Assembly (NCBI GenBank): GCA_016792845.1
Contig: JAEUKH010000028.1
Location: forward strand, 1-64,000
From: Myxococcales bacterium
GTDB lineage: Bacteria; Myxococcota_A; Polyangia; Polyangiales; Ga0077539
Direction: 5' to 3'
DNA length: 64,000 nt
Part shown: positions 15,675 through 30,035 of the stretch, piece after piece
Position numbering within the stretch: the stretch's first letter is position 1
Layout: each line of letters begins with the position of its first letter
Notes under the pieces: model-generated
Databases searched by the model: none
The model's input: only the letters and a program-made list of their open reading frames with translations
What the model was told of the DNA's origin: nothing
Program-made: the position numbers and the translations under genes

Positions 15675-16727
15675 TCAGCCGTCGCGGAGCGAGGCCAGGT
15701 CGATGGCGAAGCGGTAGTCGACCTGCGCTGCGGCGAGGCGCGTGTAGGCCTCGTTGACGGCCTGGATGGCGATGACCTCGACCTCGGCGCCGAGGCCGTG
15801 GGCGCCGCAGAAATCGAGCATTTCTTGGGTCTCGGCGATGCCGCCGATGGTCGAGCCCGAGAGGCTCCGTCGACCGAGCAGGAGCGAGAACGCCGCCACC
15901 GAGAGGGGCTCAGGGGGCGCGCCCACGAGGGTCATCTGGCCGTCGCGGCGCAGGAGGTTCAGGTACGCGTCGACGTCGTGTTGGGCTGACACCGTGTCGA
16001 CGATGAGGTCGAAGCTCTTGTGCTGCCTTCGCATCGCGTCGCGGTCGGTCGAGAGCACCACGTCATGGGCCCCGAGCCTCAAGGCGTCGTCGCGCTTGCG
16101 GGCCGAGGTGGTGAAGACCACGACCTCGGCGCCGAGGGCCCGCGCCAGCTTGACGCCCATATGACCGAGGCCGCCCAGGCCGACGACGCCGACCTTCTTG
16201 CCAGGGCCGGCGCCCCCGCGGCGGAGCGGCGACCAGGTGGTGATGCCCGCGCAGAGGAGCGGCGCCGCCGCGGCGGGCGAGAGGTTCTCGGGCACCCGCA
16301 AGACGAAGTGAGCGTCGACCACGATGCGCTCAGAGTACCCCCCGTAGGTGACGCCGCCCGAGCGCGCGTCGTGGGCGTTGTAGGTGAGCACCTGGTTGGG
16401 ACAGAACTGCTCAAGCCCCTCGACGCAATCGGCGCAGCTGCGGTCGGCGTCGACCATGCATCCGACGCCCACGAGGTCGCCGACGCGATGTTCGGTCACC
16501 GCGGCGCCCACACGCCGCACCCGGCCCACGATTTCGTGCCCGGGCACGATCGGGTACCGCGTTCCGCCGCCCCACTCGTTTCGCACCATGTGCAGATCGG
16601 AGTGGCAGATGCCGCAGAACAGAATGTCGATCTCGACGTCGCGGGGCCCGGCCTCGCGGCGCGCGATGTTGGTCGCGATGAGCGGCGCGGCGGCCTCAAA
16701 CGCGGCATAGGCTCTTGTCTCTTGCAT
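15675..16727 (-). CDS. Zinc-dependent NAD(P)-alcohol dehydrogenase, YahK/CAD type
   Basis: 350 residues from the ATG at 16727. Catalytic zinc ligands are seen in FCGICHSDLH and GHEIVG; structural zinc is bound by the cysteines of DRSCADCVEGLEQFC. The Rossmann loop is VVGLGGLGHMGVKLA near residue 185. The set matches YahK/cinnamyl-type aldehyde reductases that reduce aldehydes with NADPH. It stands as a single gene and has no regulator beside it. Confidence 0.92.
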   Translation of the reverse strand: MQETRAYAAFEAAAPLIATNIARREAGPRDVEIDILFCGICHSDLHMVRNEWGGGTRYPIVPGHEIVGRVRRVGAAVTEHRVGDLVGVGCMVDADRSCADCVEGLEQFCPNQVLTYNAHDARSGGVTYGGYSERIVVDAHFVLRVPENLSPAAAAPLLCAGITTWSPLRRGGAGPGKKVGVVGLGGLGHMGVKLARALGAEVVVFTTSARKRDDALRLGAHDVVLSTDRDAMRRQHKSFDLIVDTVSAQHDVDAYLNLLRRDGQMTLVGAPPEPLSVAAFSLLLGRRSLSGSTIGGIAETQEMLDFCGAHGLGAEVEVIAIQAVNEAYTRLAAAQVDYRFAIDLASLRDG

Positions 16728-16936
16728 GGCTTCCTTCGGGTGACGGGTGTCGGCGTGCGCGGCCAGACCGTCGACCGCGCGGGCCCTGAGCATGCCGCCT
16801 CGGCCGCCGCGCGGTAGCCGCCTCGCGCTACCCGGGCCGTGTAGCGCCGCGTGACAATCGCGCCCCCCGCGCGAGCGCGCGATCGTCGTCGGCGGGCTTG
16901 TCGGTGCGCCGCGGGCCGTGCGAAGCAGGTCGCCCG

Positions 16937-18715
16937 ATGCAGCGCATTCAGACCGAGACCCTCGTCGCGTCGCGTTTCTTCTCGGCGACACCCCGCGCCC
17001 GGATCGCGCGCACCGCCGACGGGCGCCTCGCGGTGCCCACAAACCGCGGGCTCCTCTGCCTCGACGCGGTCTCAGGCGAGGCCCGAGGGTGGGTCACCGT
17101 GCCCTCGGCCGAAGGGCCCCAACGGTGGTGGCTCGACCCCGAGGGCGCCGCGGCCTTCTGCTGCGACGACCGTCGCTTCTACCGCGTGGCGTGCGCGACC
17201 GGGGCTGTCACCGAGCTCGCGCTCGACCCCCCGGCGGGCTTCGACGAGGGCGTGCTCGACGTGTGGGCCGAGCCCGGCCTCGGCGACCGCGTGGTGGTGC
17301 GCGTCAATCGGCGCGGGTGGCGCTTTTACAAGCACGCCGAGGGCGCCTGGGGGCCCGCGCTGGTGGGCACCGACGACCCCCTCGGGGCGCCCGAGCGGGG
17401 CATCGCGTGCAGCGACCGAGGGGCCCTCGTGGCGATCTTCACCGACCACACCGTGCGCGTCTTCGACGGCCAGACCGGCGCGGTCTGCGGGGCCCTCGCG
17501 CTCGACGCGCGCATCCTCGCGGTGAGCTTCTCGGGCGACGGCGCCGCGCTCTGGGTCTGCACGCCGCACACCCTCGCCCGCTACGACGCCGCCTCGCTCG
17601 AACACCGTGACACGCGGCCGCTCCCGCTCGCTTCGGCGCTCTGGTGCGCCGCCTTTTCGCGCGAGACCGGGCGGCTCTACGGCATCGTGTGGTCGGCCGC
17701 GGTGGCGCTCGAGGTCGACGCCCTCACGGTGACCTCGAACCGCCCGCTGCAACGCCATCTTGACGTCGTGTCGAGCCTCGGCGACGGCCAGGTTTGGGGC
17801 CAGACCCAAGACGGGAGCCTCGTGCGCCTAGACCCTCCCGAGCGGCCCATCGAAGACACCTTCGAGGGGGCCATCGAGCGCCTCGCGGCGACCCCCGCGG
17901 GCGACGCGGTTTGGGCGCAGCGTGCGGGGGGCAGCGTTGACCGGGTGGCGCTCCGAGACGGGGCATGCGCGCGGGTCGGGCGGGCGCCGCTCGGGTGGTC
18001 GAACCCAGACTTCGCGCCCGAGGCCTCGGTGCTGGTCTTTCGTCAGGGGCGTATCGACCTCGCGACCGGCGCGGTGGCGCCCGCGCTCGACGTCGACGCC
18101 GTGGTCTTCGAGGGCGCCGAGGGGCCGCTGGTGAGCCTCGTCGCGGGCGGCGTCGTGTTGGCCGAGACCGGGGCGAGGGTCGCCATCGAGGGCTTTCCGA
18201 CACGAACGCAGGGCGCGATGTGGAGCGCCTCGGTGTCGCGCAACCGACGCTGGATCGTGGTTCAGACAGGGCCGCGCGCCGCCCTCATCGACCGCGCGTC
18301 GCGCCTCGTCGCGGCGAGCTGCAAGGCGAGCGGCCTGCACGGCCTCAGCGTCTCAGACGACGGCGTCGCGCTCGCCCTCTCGTACGCCACGGTTCACGTC
18401 TTCGGCGCGGGCCTGACGGCGCACCAGCACAAGCTCAAGGGCACCTCGGCGACCTGCGCAGTCGTCGCGCCTGTCCAGGGTCTCGTCATCGCAGGGCTCT
18501 ACACCGGCGCGCTCTTCGCGGCCGACCTCGCGGCCCCGAAGCGTGTGGCGACCCTGAGCCTCGCGGGAGGCTCGCCGCGGGCCCTCACCCCGAGCCGCGA
18601 CGGCGCCGCGCTGGTGATCGCGACGGGCGACAACGACCTCGTGAGGTGCTCCCTCGCGACGCTCCGGGCGGCCGTCGATGCCGCTGAAAAGCCTGCTAAA
18701 AAAGGCCGCGGGTGA
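16937..18715 (+). CDS. Large beta-propeller-like protein of unknown function
   Basis: 592 residues, ATG at 16937. No signal peptide or membrane helix is visible, so it is probably cytoplasmic. The whole length is built of recurring beta-rich units with patterns such as DGQTGAVCGALALDARILAVSFSGDG, typical of WD40/quinoprotein-like blades of about 40 residues. No catalytic motif was recognised. A Lys-rich tail ends the protein. It is probably a protein-interaction scaffold. It converges on the small membrane gene at 18739. Confidence 0.62.
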   Translation: MQRIQTETLVASRFFSATPRARIARTADGRLAVPTNRGLLCLDAVSGEARGWVTVPSAEGPQRWWLDPEGAAAFCCDDRRFYRVACATGAVTELALDPPAGFDEGVLDVWAEPGLGDRVVVRVNRRGWRFYKHAEGAWGPALVGTDDPLGAPERGIACSDRGALVAIFTDHTVRVFDGQTGAVCGALALDARILAVSFSGDGAALWVCTPHTLARYDAASLEHRDTRPLPLASALWCAAFSRETGRLYGIVWSAAVALEVDALTVTSNRPLQRHLDVVSSLGDGQVWGQTQDGSLVRLDPPERPIEDTFEGAIERLAATPAGDAVWAQRAGGSVDRVALRDGACARVGRAPLGWSNPDFAPEASVLVFRQGRIDLATGAVAPALDVDAVVFEGAEGPLVSLVAGGVVLAETGARVAIEGFPTRTQGAMWSASVSRNRRWIVVQTGPRAALIDRASRLVAASCKASGLHGLSVSDDGVALALSYATVHVFGAGLTAHQHKLKGTSATCAVVAPVQGLVIAGLYTGALFAADLAAPKRVATLSLAGGSPRALTPSRDGAALVIATGDNDLVRCSLATLRAAVDAAEKPAKKGRG

Positions 18716-18738
18716 CACCTCTCGGCGCGCCCTCGCGC

Positions 18739-19200
18739 TCAGTCTGAGGCTCGCAGCGCGAACCAACGACGGATCACCCGCGCCGTCTCGGTCGGTGCGT
18801 CGGGGCCCGCGCCGCCGCCGCCGGGGAGCACCCGCTCGCGGCCGTCGGCGCCGACGAGGCGCGCGTAGCTGCGCGTCCCGAGCCGCGTGACCGTGACCCG
18901 CGCGCAGTCGTCGGCGCCGAAGACTGTACGCTGCGGCGCGAAGGGCCAGCGAAATTGTGTGACGGTGAGCGTCCGGGCGCGCGGGTCGAAGCTGCACTCG
19001 AAGCGAACGAACCACAGCCAGACGAGCCACGCGCTCACGGCCACGGTGAAGACGAAGACCGCCGCCGAGGGTGCCGTCGGGGCGCGCACGACGGCGGGCA
19101 CCCCGACCGCGAGCATCACCACCACACCGATGGCGAGGCCCGCGCGAGGGGCGGCGCCATACACATGGCGATGGGCGTCAGTGTCGGCGAGGGGGCTCAT
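18739..19200 (-). CDS. Small two-TM membrane protein, third gene of the ATPase-MscS operon
   Basis: 153 residues. Two adjacent TM helices (LAIGVVVMLAVGVPAVV and AVFVFTVAVSAWLVWLWFV, about 20-65) are followed by a cytoplasmic beta-rich domain (FECSFDPRARTLTVTQFRW, TVFGADDCARVTVTR) of the bacterial PH-like type. Its ATG at 19200 overlaps the MscS stop (ATGA). The coupling suggests it works with the channel, possibly as a membrane adaptor. A similar but duplicated architecture occurs in the protein at 43201. Confidence 0.68.
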   Translation of the reverse strand: MSPLADTDAHRHVYGAAPRAGLAIGVVVMLAVGVPAVVRAPTAPSAAVFVFTVAVSAWLVWLWFVRFECSFDPRARTLTVTQFRWPFAPQRTVFGADDCARVTVTRLGTRSYARLVGADGRERVLPGGGGAGPDAPTETARVIRRWFALRASD

Positions 19201-20135
19201 TCGCGCGACGAGCCTCCGAGCTGCGGGGGGGCGCCGCCGAGGGCGCGGTAGAGCACCGCCGGGGGGCTGATGCCGCGCTCACGAAACGCTTCGAGCACCC
19301 GAAGATGCACGTCGGTCTCGAAGGGCTTCTCGTACTTGCAGTCGAAGACGTAGGGCCGCGCCTTGAGGTGCACGACGATGTAGTCTTGCAAGATCATCTG
19401 CTTGGCGAGCACCGGGATGGGCTGCTCAAGGTAGACGTAGGGGCTCGTGAGGCAGGCCTCGCGGATGATCTCTGCGGCGAGCTTCGCGTCTTGGTCGACG
19501 CCGATGTAGAAATCCATCGCGACCTGCATCTCGAGCTCGCCGTAGTTGCCGCTCGACGTGACGTCGGTAAACACCTTGTTGTTGGGGATGGTGATGATGT
19601 TGTGATCGAGGGTGTTCATGCGCACGCTGCGCAGCCCGATCTTGATGATGTCGCCGTATTCGCCGCCGTACGAGACGCGGTCGCCGACCTGAAAGGGCCG
19701 GTCGAACATGATGGTGATGCCCGCGATGAACGAGGCCACCAGGTCGCGCAGCGCGAAGCCCACCGCGAAGGCGAGGGCGCCGCCGATCACAGTCAGCGCC
19801 GTCGGGTCGAGCCGAACGCTCAAGCTCAGCGCGATCGCGAGGGTCGCGAGGTAGACGAAGAATCGAACCGTCGTCTGAACCTTCTGGATCGTCGGGCGGC
19901 GGTTCGAGAAGCGACGGCTCATGCGGTCGCCGAAGTTCTCGATGAGCCGCAAGAGAAAGAGCGAGGCCGCTACCACGGGCACCGACGCGGCCACGCCGCC
20001 CCAGCGAATGAACTCTGCCAGACGCCCGAGGTCGGGGGTGTCTTGGGCCGCCGCAAGGCGCGGCGCGCCGAGCGTCGCGAGGGCAACGCTCAGGGCCGCG
20101 GTGCGGAGCTTCAAGGTCGCAAGGTCGCGCTTCAT
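19197..20135 (-). CDS. MscS-family channel in an ATPase operon
   Basis: 312 residues. A signal-like N terminus (ending about APRLAAAQ) is followed by a helix VAASVPVVAASLFLLRLI, a second around VYLATLAIALSLSV and the MscS pore helix GGALAFAVGFALRDLVASFIAGI. The beta domain shows DRPFQVGDRVSYGGEYGDI and IITIPNN, then a long C-terminal alpha/beta domain. The ATG at 20135 overlaps the stop of the 1012-residue ATPase (ATGA), and its own stop overlaps the next gene. The pore is complete, so it should form a channel; the ATPase may gate it or act with it. Confidence 0.86.
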   Translation of the reverse strand: MKRDLATLKLRTAALSVALATLGAPRLAAAQDTPDLGRLAEFIRWGGVAASVPVVAASLFLLRLIENFGDRMSRRFSNRRPTIQKVQTTVRFFVYLATLAIALSLSVRLDPTALTVIGGALAFAVGFALRDLVASFIAGITIMFDRPFQVGDRVSYGGEYGDIIKIGLRSVRMNTLDHNIITIPNNKVFTDVTSSGNYGELEMQVAMDFYIGVDQDAKLAAEIIREACLTSPYVYLEQPIPVLAKQMILQDYIVVHLKARPYVFDCKYEKPFETDVHLRVLEAFRERGISPPAVLYRALGGAPPQLGGSSRE

Positions 20136-23100
20136 ACGGTCACCAGAAGGTGTCGACGCTCAAGGAGCTGGGTCGCGGCGCGGAGCCAAGGCCAGGCGAT
20201 ACGATACTGCCCGTCGGTCTCTTCGTAGAAGCCCTGGGCCACGCCGTAGCGCAAATCTTCGAGCACCTCGTCGACCCCGCGCCGCGTGGCCTCGGCCACC
20301 GTGTCGCCGTCGGTCGGCGCGAGCTGGAGCACCGCGCGGAGCACAAACAGCGACGCGTCAGAGAGCCCTTCGAGCTTCGCCTCAGCCTGCGTGCGGAGCG
20401 GCCGCACATGAACGACCCCCTCGGCGTCGCTGGCCAGCGAGCTGCGCCAGACCTCCATCGCGAGGCCGGGGTTGCCGCCGACGTGATCCCACACCATGCG
20501 CTCGTAGCCGAGCCGCTTGCTCGCGAGGGCCTCGCGGCGCTCGTGCTCGTCGGCGCCCACCGGCAAGGGGTCGAGCAGGCGGTCGTAACACGGCACCACC
20601 GCTCCGAGGGCGCAGCGGTCTGACATGAGCGCGGCGAGCTCGGTCTCGCTCCACCCGGCGAGCATGAAGGTCTCATCGAAGAGGGGGCGGGCGTCGCGGG
20701 CGCGGCGCAAGAGGGGCCACACCGAGGCGTCGAAGGCGAAGACCCAAACCCGCGCCGCGGCGCTCGCGCGGGCGTGGTGGATCACCGCGTCGAAGCGCGA
20801 AAAGCCGCCGATACGCGAGGCGATCAGGGTGTGGGCGTCGTCGACCAGCACCATCGCAGGCCCCGACGCGTCGGCGCGGGTCACGGCCTCCGCAGGCATC
20901 GACGCGCGACACCGCACCTCGACGTGGTCGGCGACGCCCCGCGCGAGCTCCGCGAGGAGCGTCGTCTTGCCCATGCCCCGCGGCGCCACCACCGCGAAGA
21001 CGCCGCCACGGTGTGCGTTGCCGCGCGCGATGAGGGCGTCTCGAACGGCGTCAGCGGGGCAGGGGAGCCACCGCGCCGCCGCGCGCTCGGGGTGCAGCGC
21101 CTCAAGCGAAGCGGCCGCGAGGGGCGCGAAGACCTCGTCGGCCTGCGCGTCGTCGATGCGCTCGATCTCGAGCTTGTAGTAGTACGCGTGGATCCGTCGC
21201 GCGGCGTCGAAGCCCAGGAGCCACCCGCGAAGGAGCCTGAACAGGCCCCCGCCGAAGAGCAAGACGGCGCCCCCCATGGCCGCCGCGAAGCTCTGCCAGC
21301 CGCGGCGGTTGGCGAGGATCCAGGTCTGAAACCGAGAGTGCTTCCGCTGACGTTCGAGGCGCTCGAACACCATGCCGCGCCACCACCGCACGAGCACCAG
21401 GAAGATCGGCACCGCCGCGAACCAACAGGTCGAGAACACCCAGTCGTAGATCGTGCCCTCGCCCACGAGCCGCGCGCTCAGCACCAACACCAGCGCGAAG
21501 GCCACCACCGTGCGGCCCACGAGGCGGAGCGAGCGGAGCCGCAGGCGCCCCACCGCGCCCTCCTCGCTCGCCTCGACGCCCGCGCCCGAGGCCGCCGCGA
21601 AGGCGTTCACCGAGTCGATCACCAGGGCGCCCAGGAGCGACCACCTCAGCGCCGAGGCCAAGAGCTGGAGCTCGAACACCGCCCGCGCCTCGGCCGGCAG
21701 GAGCCAGAACACCGCGGCCGAGAGGAGGCTCCACGCGATGGGGCGCCGCACCCGCTGCAAAAATCGCAGGGCTCGGAGCTCGGGCCCAGGGCTCGTGCGC
21801 CGCTCCGCGCGGTCAGACGCCGCCACCCGCTCGATCGCCCAGTCGAGGGCCTCGGCCGCGCGACGGCGACCCCACACAAAGGTCGCGAGCACGCCCAGGA
21901 GCGGCGCGAGCACCGCCGCGATGCGCCAGAGCGACAGGCCCGAAGCCCGATCGTGGCGCAGCCGCGCGACCCACTGACGCGCGGCCTGGCGGTGGTAACG
22001 CAAGATCAACGACAGGTGCCGCGCCTCGGCCCGCGCCTGCTCCCAACCCTCGGGGGTGAAGCCCAAGATCGCGTCGCGCTTCTCTGCCGAGAGAAAAGGC
22101 AAGAGCGAGAGGCGCTCGCGGTTGAGGGCGTCGATGGCGTCGAGGTACGCCGCCGCGTGCCGTCGACGGCTCCCCTCTTCGTCGCGTTGGAGCGCCACGA
22201 TAGACTGGGCGATCGCGCTCCGCCGCTGACGCACCGCCGCGGCCGAGACCTCGGGCGGCAGGTTCACCAGCAGATCGGGCCCGAGGTTCGGCGCCGTCGG
22301 AGCCTGGTTCGCCTCGGCGTCGAGGGCCGCGGCCAGGGCGGCGCGTGCGGCACGGAGCGACACCCGCAAGGCGTCGTAGGTGACATCGGCGAGGGTCTCA
22401 TTGGGCCCCCGGGCGTCGCGCACCCGGCGCTGCCAACCCAGCACGGCGTCGCGCTGCCGAGCGACCGCGGCGTCGCGGGCGCGCACCCCGTCTCCGAGGG
22501 CGTTGACCCGGTGCTCAAGCGCGATGAGCCGTGCGAGCTCCTCTGAGACGAGCCGTTCGGCCTCCGAGCGCGCGGCTTGGGCGTCGGCCAGGGCACGTCG
22601 TCGCTCGGCCTCGGCCTCTCGGGCGCGCCGCTGGGCGTCGGTCTCTCGGGGCGCGGCGGCGGCCTGTCGCGCGGCGTGGGCGGCGAGCTGCGCGGCCCTC
22701 ACTTCGGGCGCGAGCCGATAGAACCGCAAGCGCGCGCGGTCGAGCCCGAGCTGCGCCCGCCAGCGCGGCGAGTCGAGGGCGCTCGGGTCAACCCGCGGAG
22801 GCCCCGCGTCGACCGGCGCCGTCGTTCGGCGCGCGCCCGGCCTGGGCGCGAGCGCCCGCGGGCGTTGGGCCTCGTCGAGGGCGTCGAGGAGCACGCCGAG
22901 GCGCGTCGCTTCGATTTGAATCGCGGCCTCATCCGAGAGCGACACGTCGAAGAGCGATTGCGGCGCGACGCCGAGGTCGAGGGTGCCCGCGGTGAGGGCC
23001 GCGAGCGCGGCCACTCTGGGGTCTGAGGCCTCGGCGACGTCAGCCCCCAGCGAGGCGTCGACCGGGCCGAGGGCCCCGGCGTCTTGGGCCATCACCGACG

Positions 23101-23170
23101 AGGCCTTCAGCGCCAGCGCGAGGCTCCATGCCGCGTGGCGCGCGCCGAGACGCTTGGCGATCCGCTCCAT
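20132..23170 (-). CDS. Membrane-anchored ATPase with MscK-like N-terminal coiled coil
   Basis: 1012 residues. After a signal peptide (to about residue 29) comes a periplasmic region with a long coiled coil (about 165-260, Arg/Ala/Glu-rich), resembling the helical N terminus of MscK/MscM channels. About six TM helices follow between roughly 412 and 650 (for example IAAVLAPLLGVLATFVW and AVPIFLVLVRWW). The cytoplasmic part is a STAND/AAA-like ATPase with Walker A APRGMGKTT (Lys735), Walker B AMVLVDDAH (about 785-793) and a C-terminal winged-helix-like segment. It lacks its own MscS pore; an MscS gene overlaps its stop. So it looks like a split MscK whose sensor half gained an ATPase. I know no characterised protein of this build. 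Confidence 0.72.
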   Translation of the reverse strand: MERIAKRLGARHAAWSLALALKASSVMAQDAGALGPVDASLGADVAEASDPRVAALAALTAGTLDLGVAPQSLFDVSLSDEAAIQIEATRLGVLLDALDEAQRPRALAPRPGARRTTAPVDAGPPRVDPSALDSPRWRAQLGLDRARLRFYRLAPEVRAAQLAAHAARQAAAAPRETDAQRRAREAEAERRRALADAQAARSEAERLVSEELARLIALEHRVNALGDGVRARDAAVARQRDAVLGWQRRVRDARGPNETLADVTYDALRVSLRAARAALAAALDAEANQAPTAPNLGPDLLVNLPPEVSAAAVRQRRSAIAQSIVALQRDEEGSRRRHAAAYLDAIDALNRERLSLLPFLSAEKRDAILGFTPEGWEQARAEARHLSLILRYHRQAARQWVARLRHDRASGLSLWRIAAVLAPLLGVLATFVWGRRRAAEALDWAIERVAASDRAERRTSPGPELRALRFLQRVRRPIAWSLLSAAVFWLLPAEARAVFELQLLASALRWSLLGALVIDSVNAFAAASGAGVEASEEGAVGRLRLRSLRLVGRTVVAFALVLVLSARLVGEGTIYDWVFSTCWFAAVPIFLVLVRWWRGMVFERLERQRKHSRFQTWILANRRGWQSFAAAMGGAVLLFGGGLFRLLRGWLLGFDAARRIHAYYYKLEIERIDDAQADEVFAPLAAASLEALHPERAAARWLPCPADAVRDALIARGNAHRGGVFAVVAPRGMGKTTLLAELARGVADHVEVRCRASMPAEAVTRADASGPAMVLVDDAHTLIASRIGGFSRFDAVIHHARASAAARVWVFAFDASVWPLLRRARDARPLFDETFMLAGWSETELAALMSDRCALGAVVPCYDRLLDPLPVGADEHERREALASKRLGYERMVWDHVGGNPGLAMEVWRSSLASDAEGVVHVRPLRTQAEAKLEGLSDASLFVLRAVLQLAPTDGDTVAEATRRGVDEVLEDLRYGVAQGFYEETDGQYRIAWPWLRAATQLLERRHLLVTV

Positions 23171-23292
23171 GATGGACGTAGGCTACGTGCGCGGGTGCCA
23201 GGGTTCAAACTTCGTGCACGGTCTCCAGTGGGGCGGCGCCGCTCGTACGAAACTACCGCCCCGGTCGCGCCTTCGGGCACAAGAGCCCCGCC

Positions 23293-25659
<2,367 letters not shown>

Positions 25660-25804
25660 GGGCCTTCACCCGACCGCGCCCCACCCCCCGGAGCCGCCCG
25701 CCGCCTTCGCCGCGCCGTGTGCGTCGGCCCCAGGCCGAACCCGTCGCGACCCTGACGCGCCGCGGGGGCGCCTTGACGCCGCTCGGGGAGCGTCTTACGA
25801 GCTA

Positions 25805-25823
25805 GTTGCGAATGAGACGCAAC
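25805..25823 (+). promoter_or_regulatory. Fur/PerR-type operator before the fur-katG pair
   Basis: GTTGCG (25805-25810) and CGCAAC (25818-25823) are perfect inverted arms with an AATGAGA centre, the layout of high-GC Fur-family boxes. It ends 5 bp before the regulator start codon, so repressor would occlude translation as well as transcription start. The message may be leaderless. Confidence 0.6.
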
Positions 25824-25828
25824 AACGA

Positions 25829-28539
<2,711 letters not shown>

Positions 28540-28579
28540 CCCGCCCCGGCCTCGCCCTCGGGCCCCGCCTCACACAGAA

Positions 28580-28597
28580 CGCCCGTCAATGCGGGCG
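28580..28597 (+). terminator. Possible hairpin terminator after katG
   Basis: CGCCCG and CGGGCG (28580-28585, 28592-28597) form a 6-bp stem with a TCAATG loop 40 bp past the katG stop. There is no T tract, so it may be only a weak or Rho-assisted terminator. Confidence 0.3.
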
Positions 28598-28689
28598 GGA
28601 GCGCGGCCGAGGGTGAGAGATCGTTGTCACAGAATGCCGTCGTCGGGGCGCTCTCTGCTACGGTGCGGGGCCTCGACGAGGTCTTCACC

Positions 28690-29997
28690 GTGCGCTTCCC
28701 AGGCCGACGGAAACATAAGCATTATTTCCCTGTTTCAGCCCGCGACCCGATGCTGCATCACGTCCATCCGACGCAGCCAGCGGGGCGCACCCATGTGGTC
28801 GGCATCGACCAGACCCTCGTCGACATCGACGCCCGGGTCGCCGAAGACCTCTTGGCCCGCTACGGCCTCGCCAAGGGCGCCTCGACGGTGATCGACGGCG
28901 CCGTCGCGAGCGCCCTCTACGACGAGCTGCTCTCGAGCAAGCGCATCGCGCGCGAGTTCGCCGGAGGCACCGTGGGCAACACGCTCCACAACTACTCGGT
29001 GCTCGCCGACGACGCCTCGGTCTTGCTCGGCGTGATGAGCGAAGAGATCCGCCTCGGCACCTCGGGCTACCGCTACCTCTCGAACACATCGAGCCGGGTC
29101 AACCTCGACCACCTTCAGCCCGTGGCCGGGCCCATCGGGCGCTGCTTCGCGCTCGTCACCCCCGACGGCGAGCGCACCTTCGCGATCAACGAAGGCATGA
29201 TGAACGAGCTGCGCCCCGAGAGCATCCCCGAGGGGGTCTTCGACGACGCCTCGTGCCTCATCCTCTCGGCCTATCTCTTGCGCTGCAAACCCGGCGCGCC
29301 GATGCCTGAGGCGACGCTCCGCGCGGTGGCCCTCGCCAAGGCCCGCAACATCCCCGTCATTCTCACCCTCGGCACGCGCTTCGTTATCGCCGAGCGACCC
29401 GAGTTCTGGCGCGCCTTCATCCGCGAACACGTCAACGTGGTGGCGATGAACGAAGAAGAGGGCGAAGCCCTCACCGGCGCCAGCGACCCGCTCCTCGCCT
29501 GCGACGCGGCGCTCGAGTTCACCGACCTCGTGCTCTGCACCGCGGGCCCCACGGGGCTCTACCTCGCGGGCTACACCGACGACGACGTCAAGCGCGAGAC
29601 GCGCTACCCGCTCTTGCCCGGCGCCATCGCGGAGTTCAACCGCTACGAGTTCAGCCGCCCCGTGAGGCGCCGCGACTGCGCCGCGCCGGTCAAGGTGTAC
29701 GCCCACATCGCGCCCTACCAGGGCGGCCCCGAACGCATCACCAGCACCAACGGCGCGGGCGACGCGGCGCTGTCGGCCTTGCTCCACGACATGGCCGCCA
29801 ACCGGTATCACCGGGCGAGCGTGCCCAACTCGTCGAAGCACGTCAGGGCCTTTCTCACCTACTCGTCGATGAGCCAGGTGTGCCGCTACGCGAACCGCGT
29901 GAGCTACGAGGTGCTGTTGCAGTCGGCGCCGCGCCTCACCCGCGCGCTGCCCGAGCGAGAAGAGGGCCTCGACGATGAGGCGTACTGGGCGCAGTGA
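28690..29997 (+). CDS. gsk: Inosine-guanosine kinase
   Basis: 435 residues, almost exactly the length of E. coli Gsk (434). The GTG at 28690 with GAGG 8 bp upstream is chosen because VRFPGRRKHKHYFP lines up with the N terminus I recall for E. coli Gsk (MKFPGKRK...). The whole protein follows that sequence closely: VGIDQTLVDI, GGTVGNTLHNYSVLADD, GPIGRCF, GERTFAI, LTLGTRFVIAE, MNEEEGEALTG, and the PfkB motif TNGAGDAALSALLHD with the catalytic Asp. It phosphorylates guanosine and inosine for purine salvage. The strong resemblance to a gammaproteobacterial enzyme is unusual in this genome. Confidence 0.93.
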   Translation: MRFPGRRKHKHYFPVSARDPMLHHVHPTQPAGRTHVVGIDQTLVDIDARVAEDLLARYGLAKGASTVIDGAVASALYDELLSSKRIAREFAGGTVGNTLHNYSVLADDASVLLGVMSEEIRLGTSGYRYLSNTSSRVNLDHLQPVAGPIGRCFALVTPDGERTFAINEGMMNELRPESIPEGVFDDASCLILSAYLLRCKPGAPMPEATLRAVALAKARNIPVILTLGTRFVIAERPEFWRAFIREHVNVVAMNEEEGEALTGASDPLLACDAALEFTDLVLCTAGPTGLYLAGYTDDDVKRETRYPLLPGAIAEFNRYEFSRPVRRRDCAAPVKVYAHIAPYQGGPERITSTNGAGDAALSALLHDMAANRYHRASVPNSSKHVRAFLTYSSMSQVCRYANRVSYEVLLQSAPRLTRALPEREEGLDDEAYWAQ

Positions 29998-30035
29998 GCG
30001 ATGCCTTCGCGCGGCGCTGTGGTAGCCTCGCGGCG

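Noticed and set aside
20774..22546. 590-codon forward open frame inside the membrane ATPase gene
   Set aside because: Antisense shadow of the 1012-residue ATPase; the reverse-strand product has clear Walker motifs, coiled coil and TM helices while the forward one has none.
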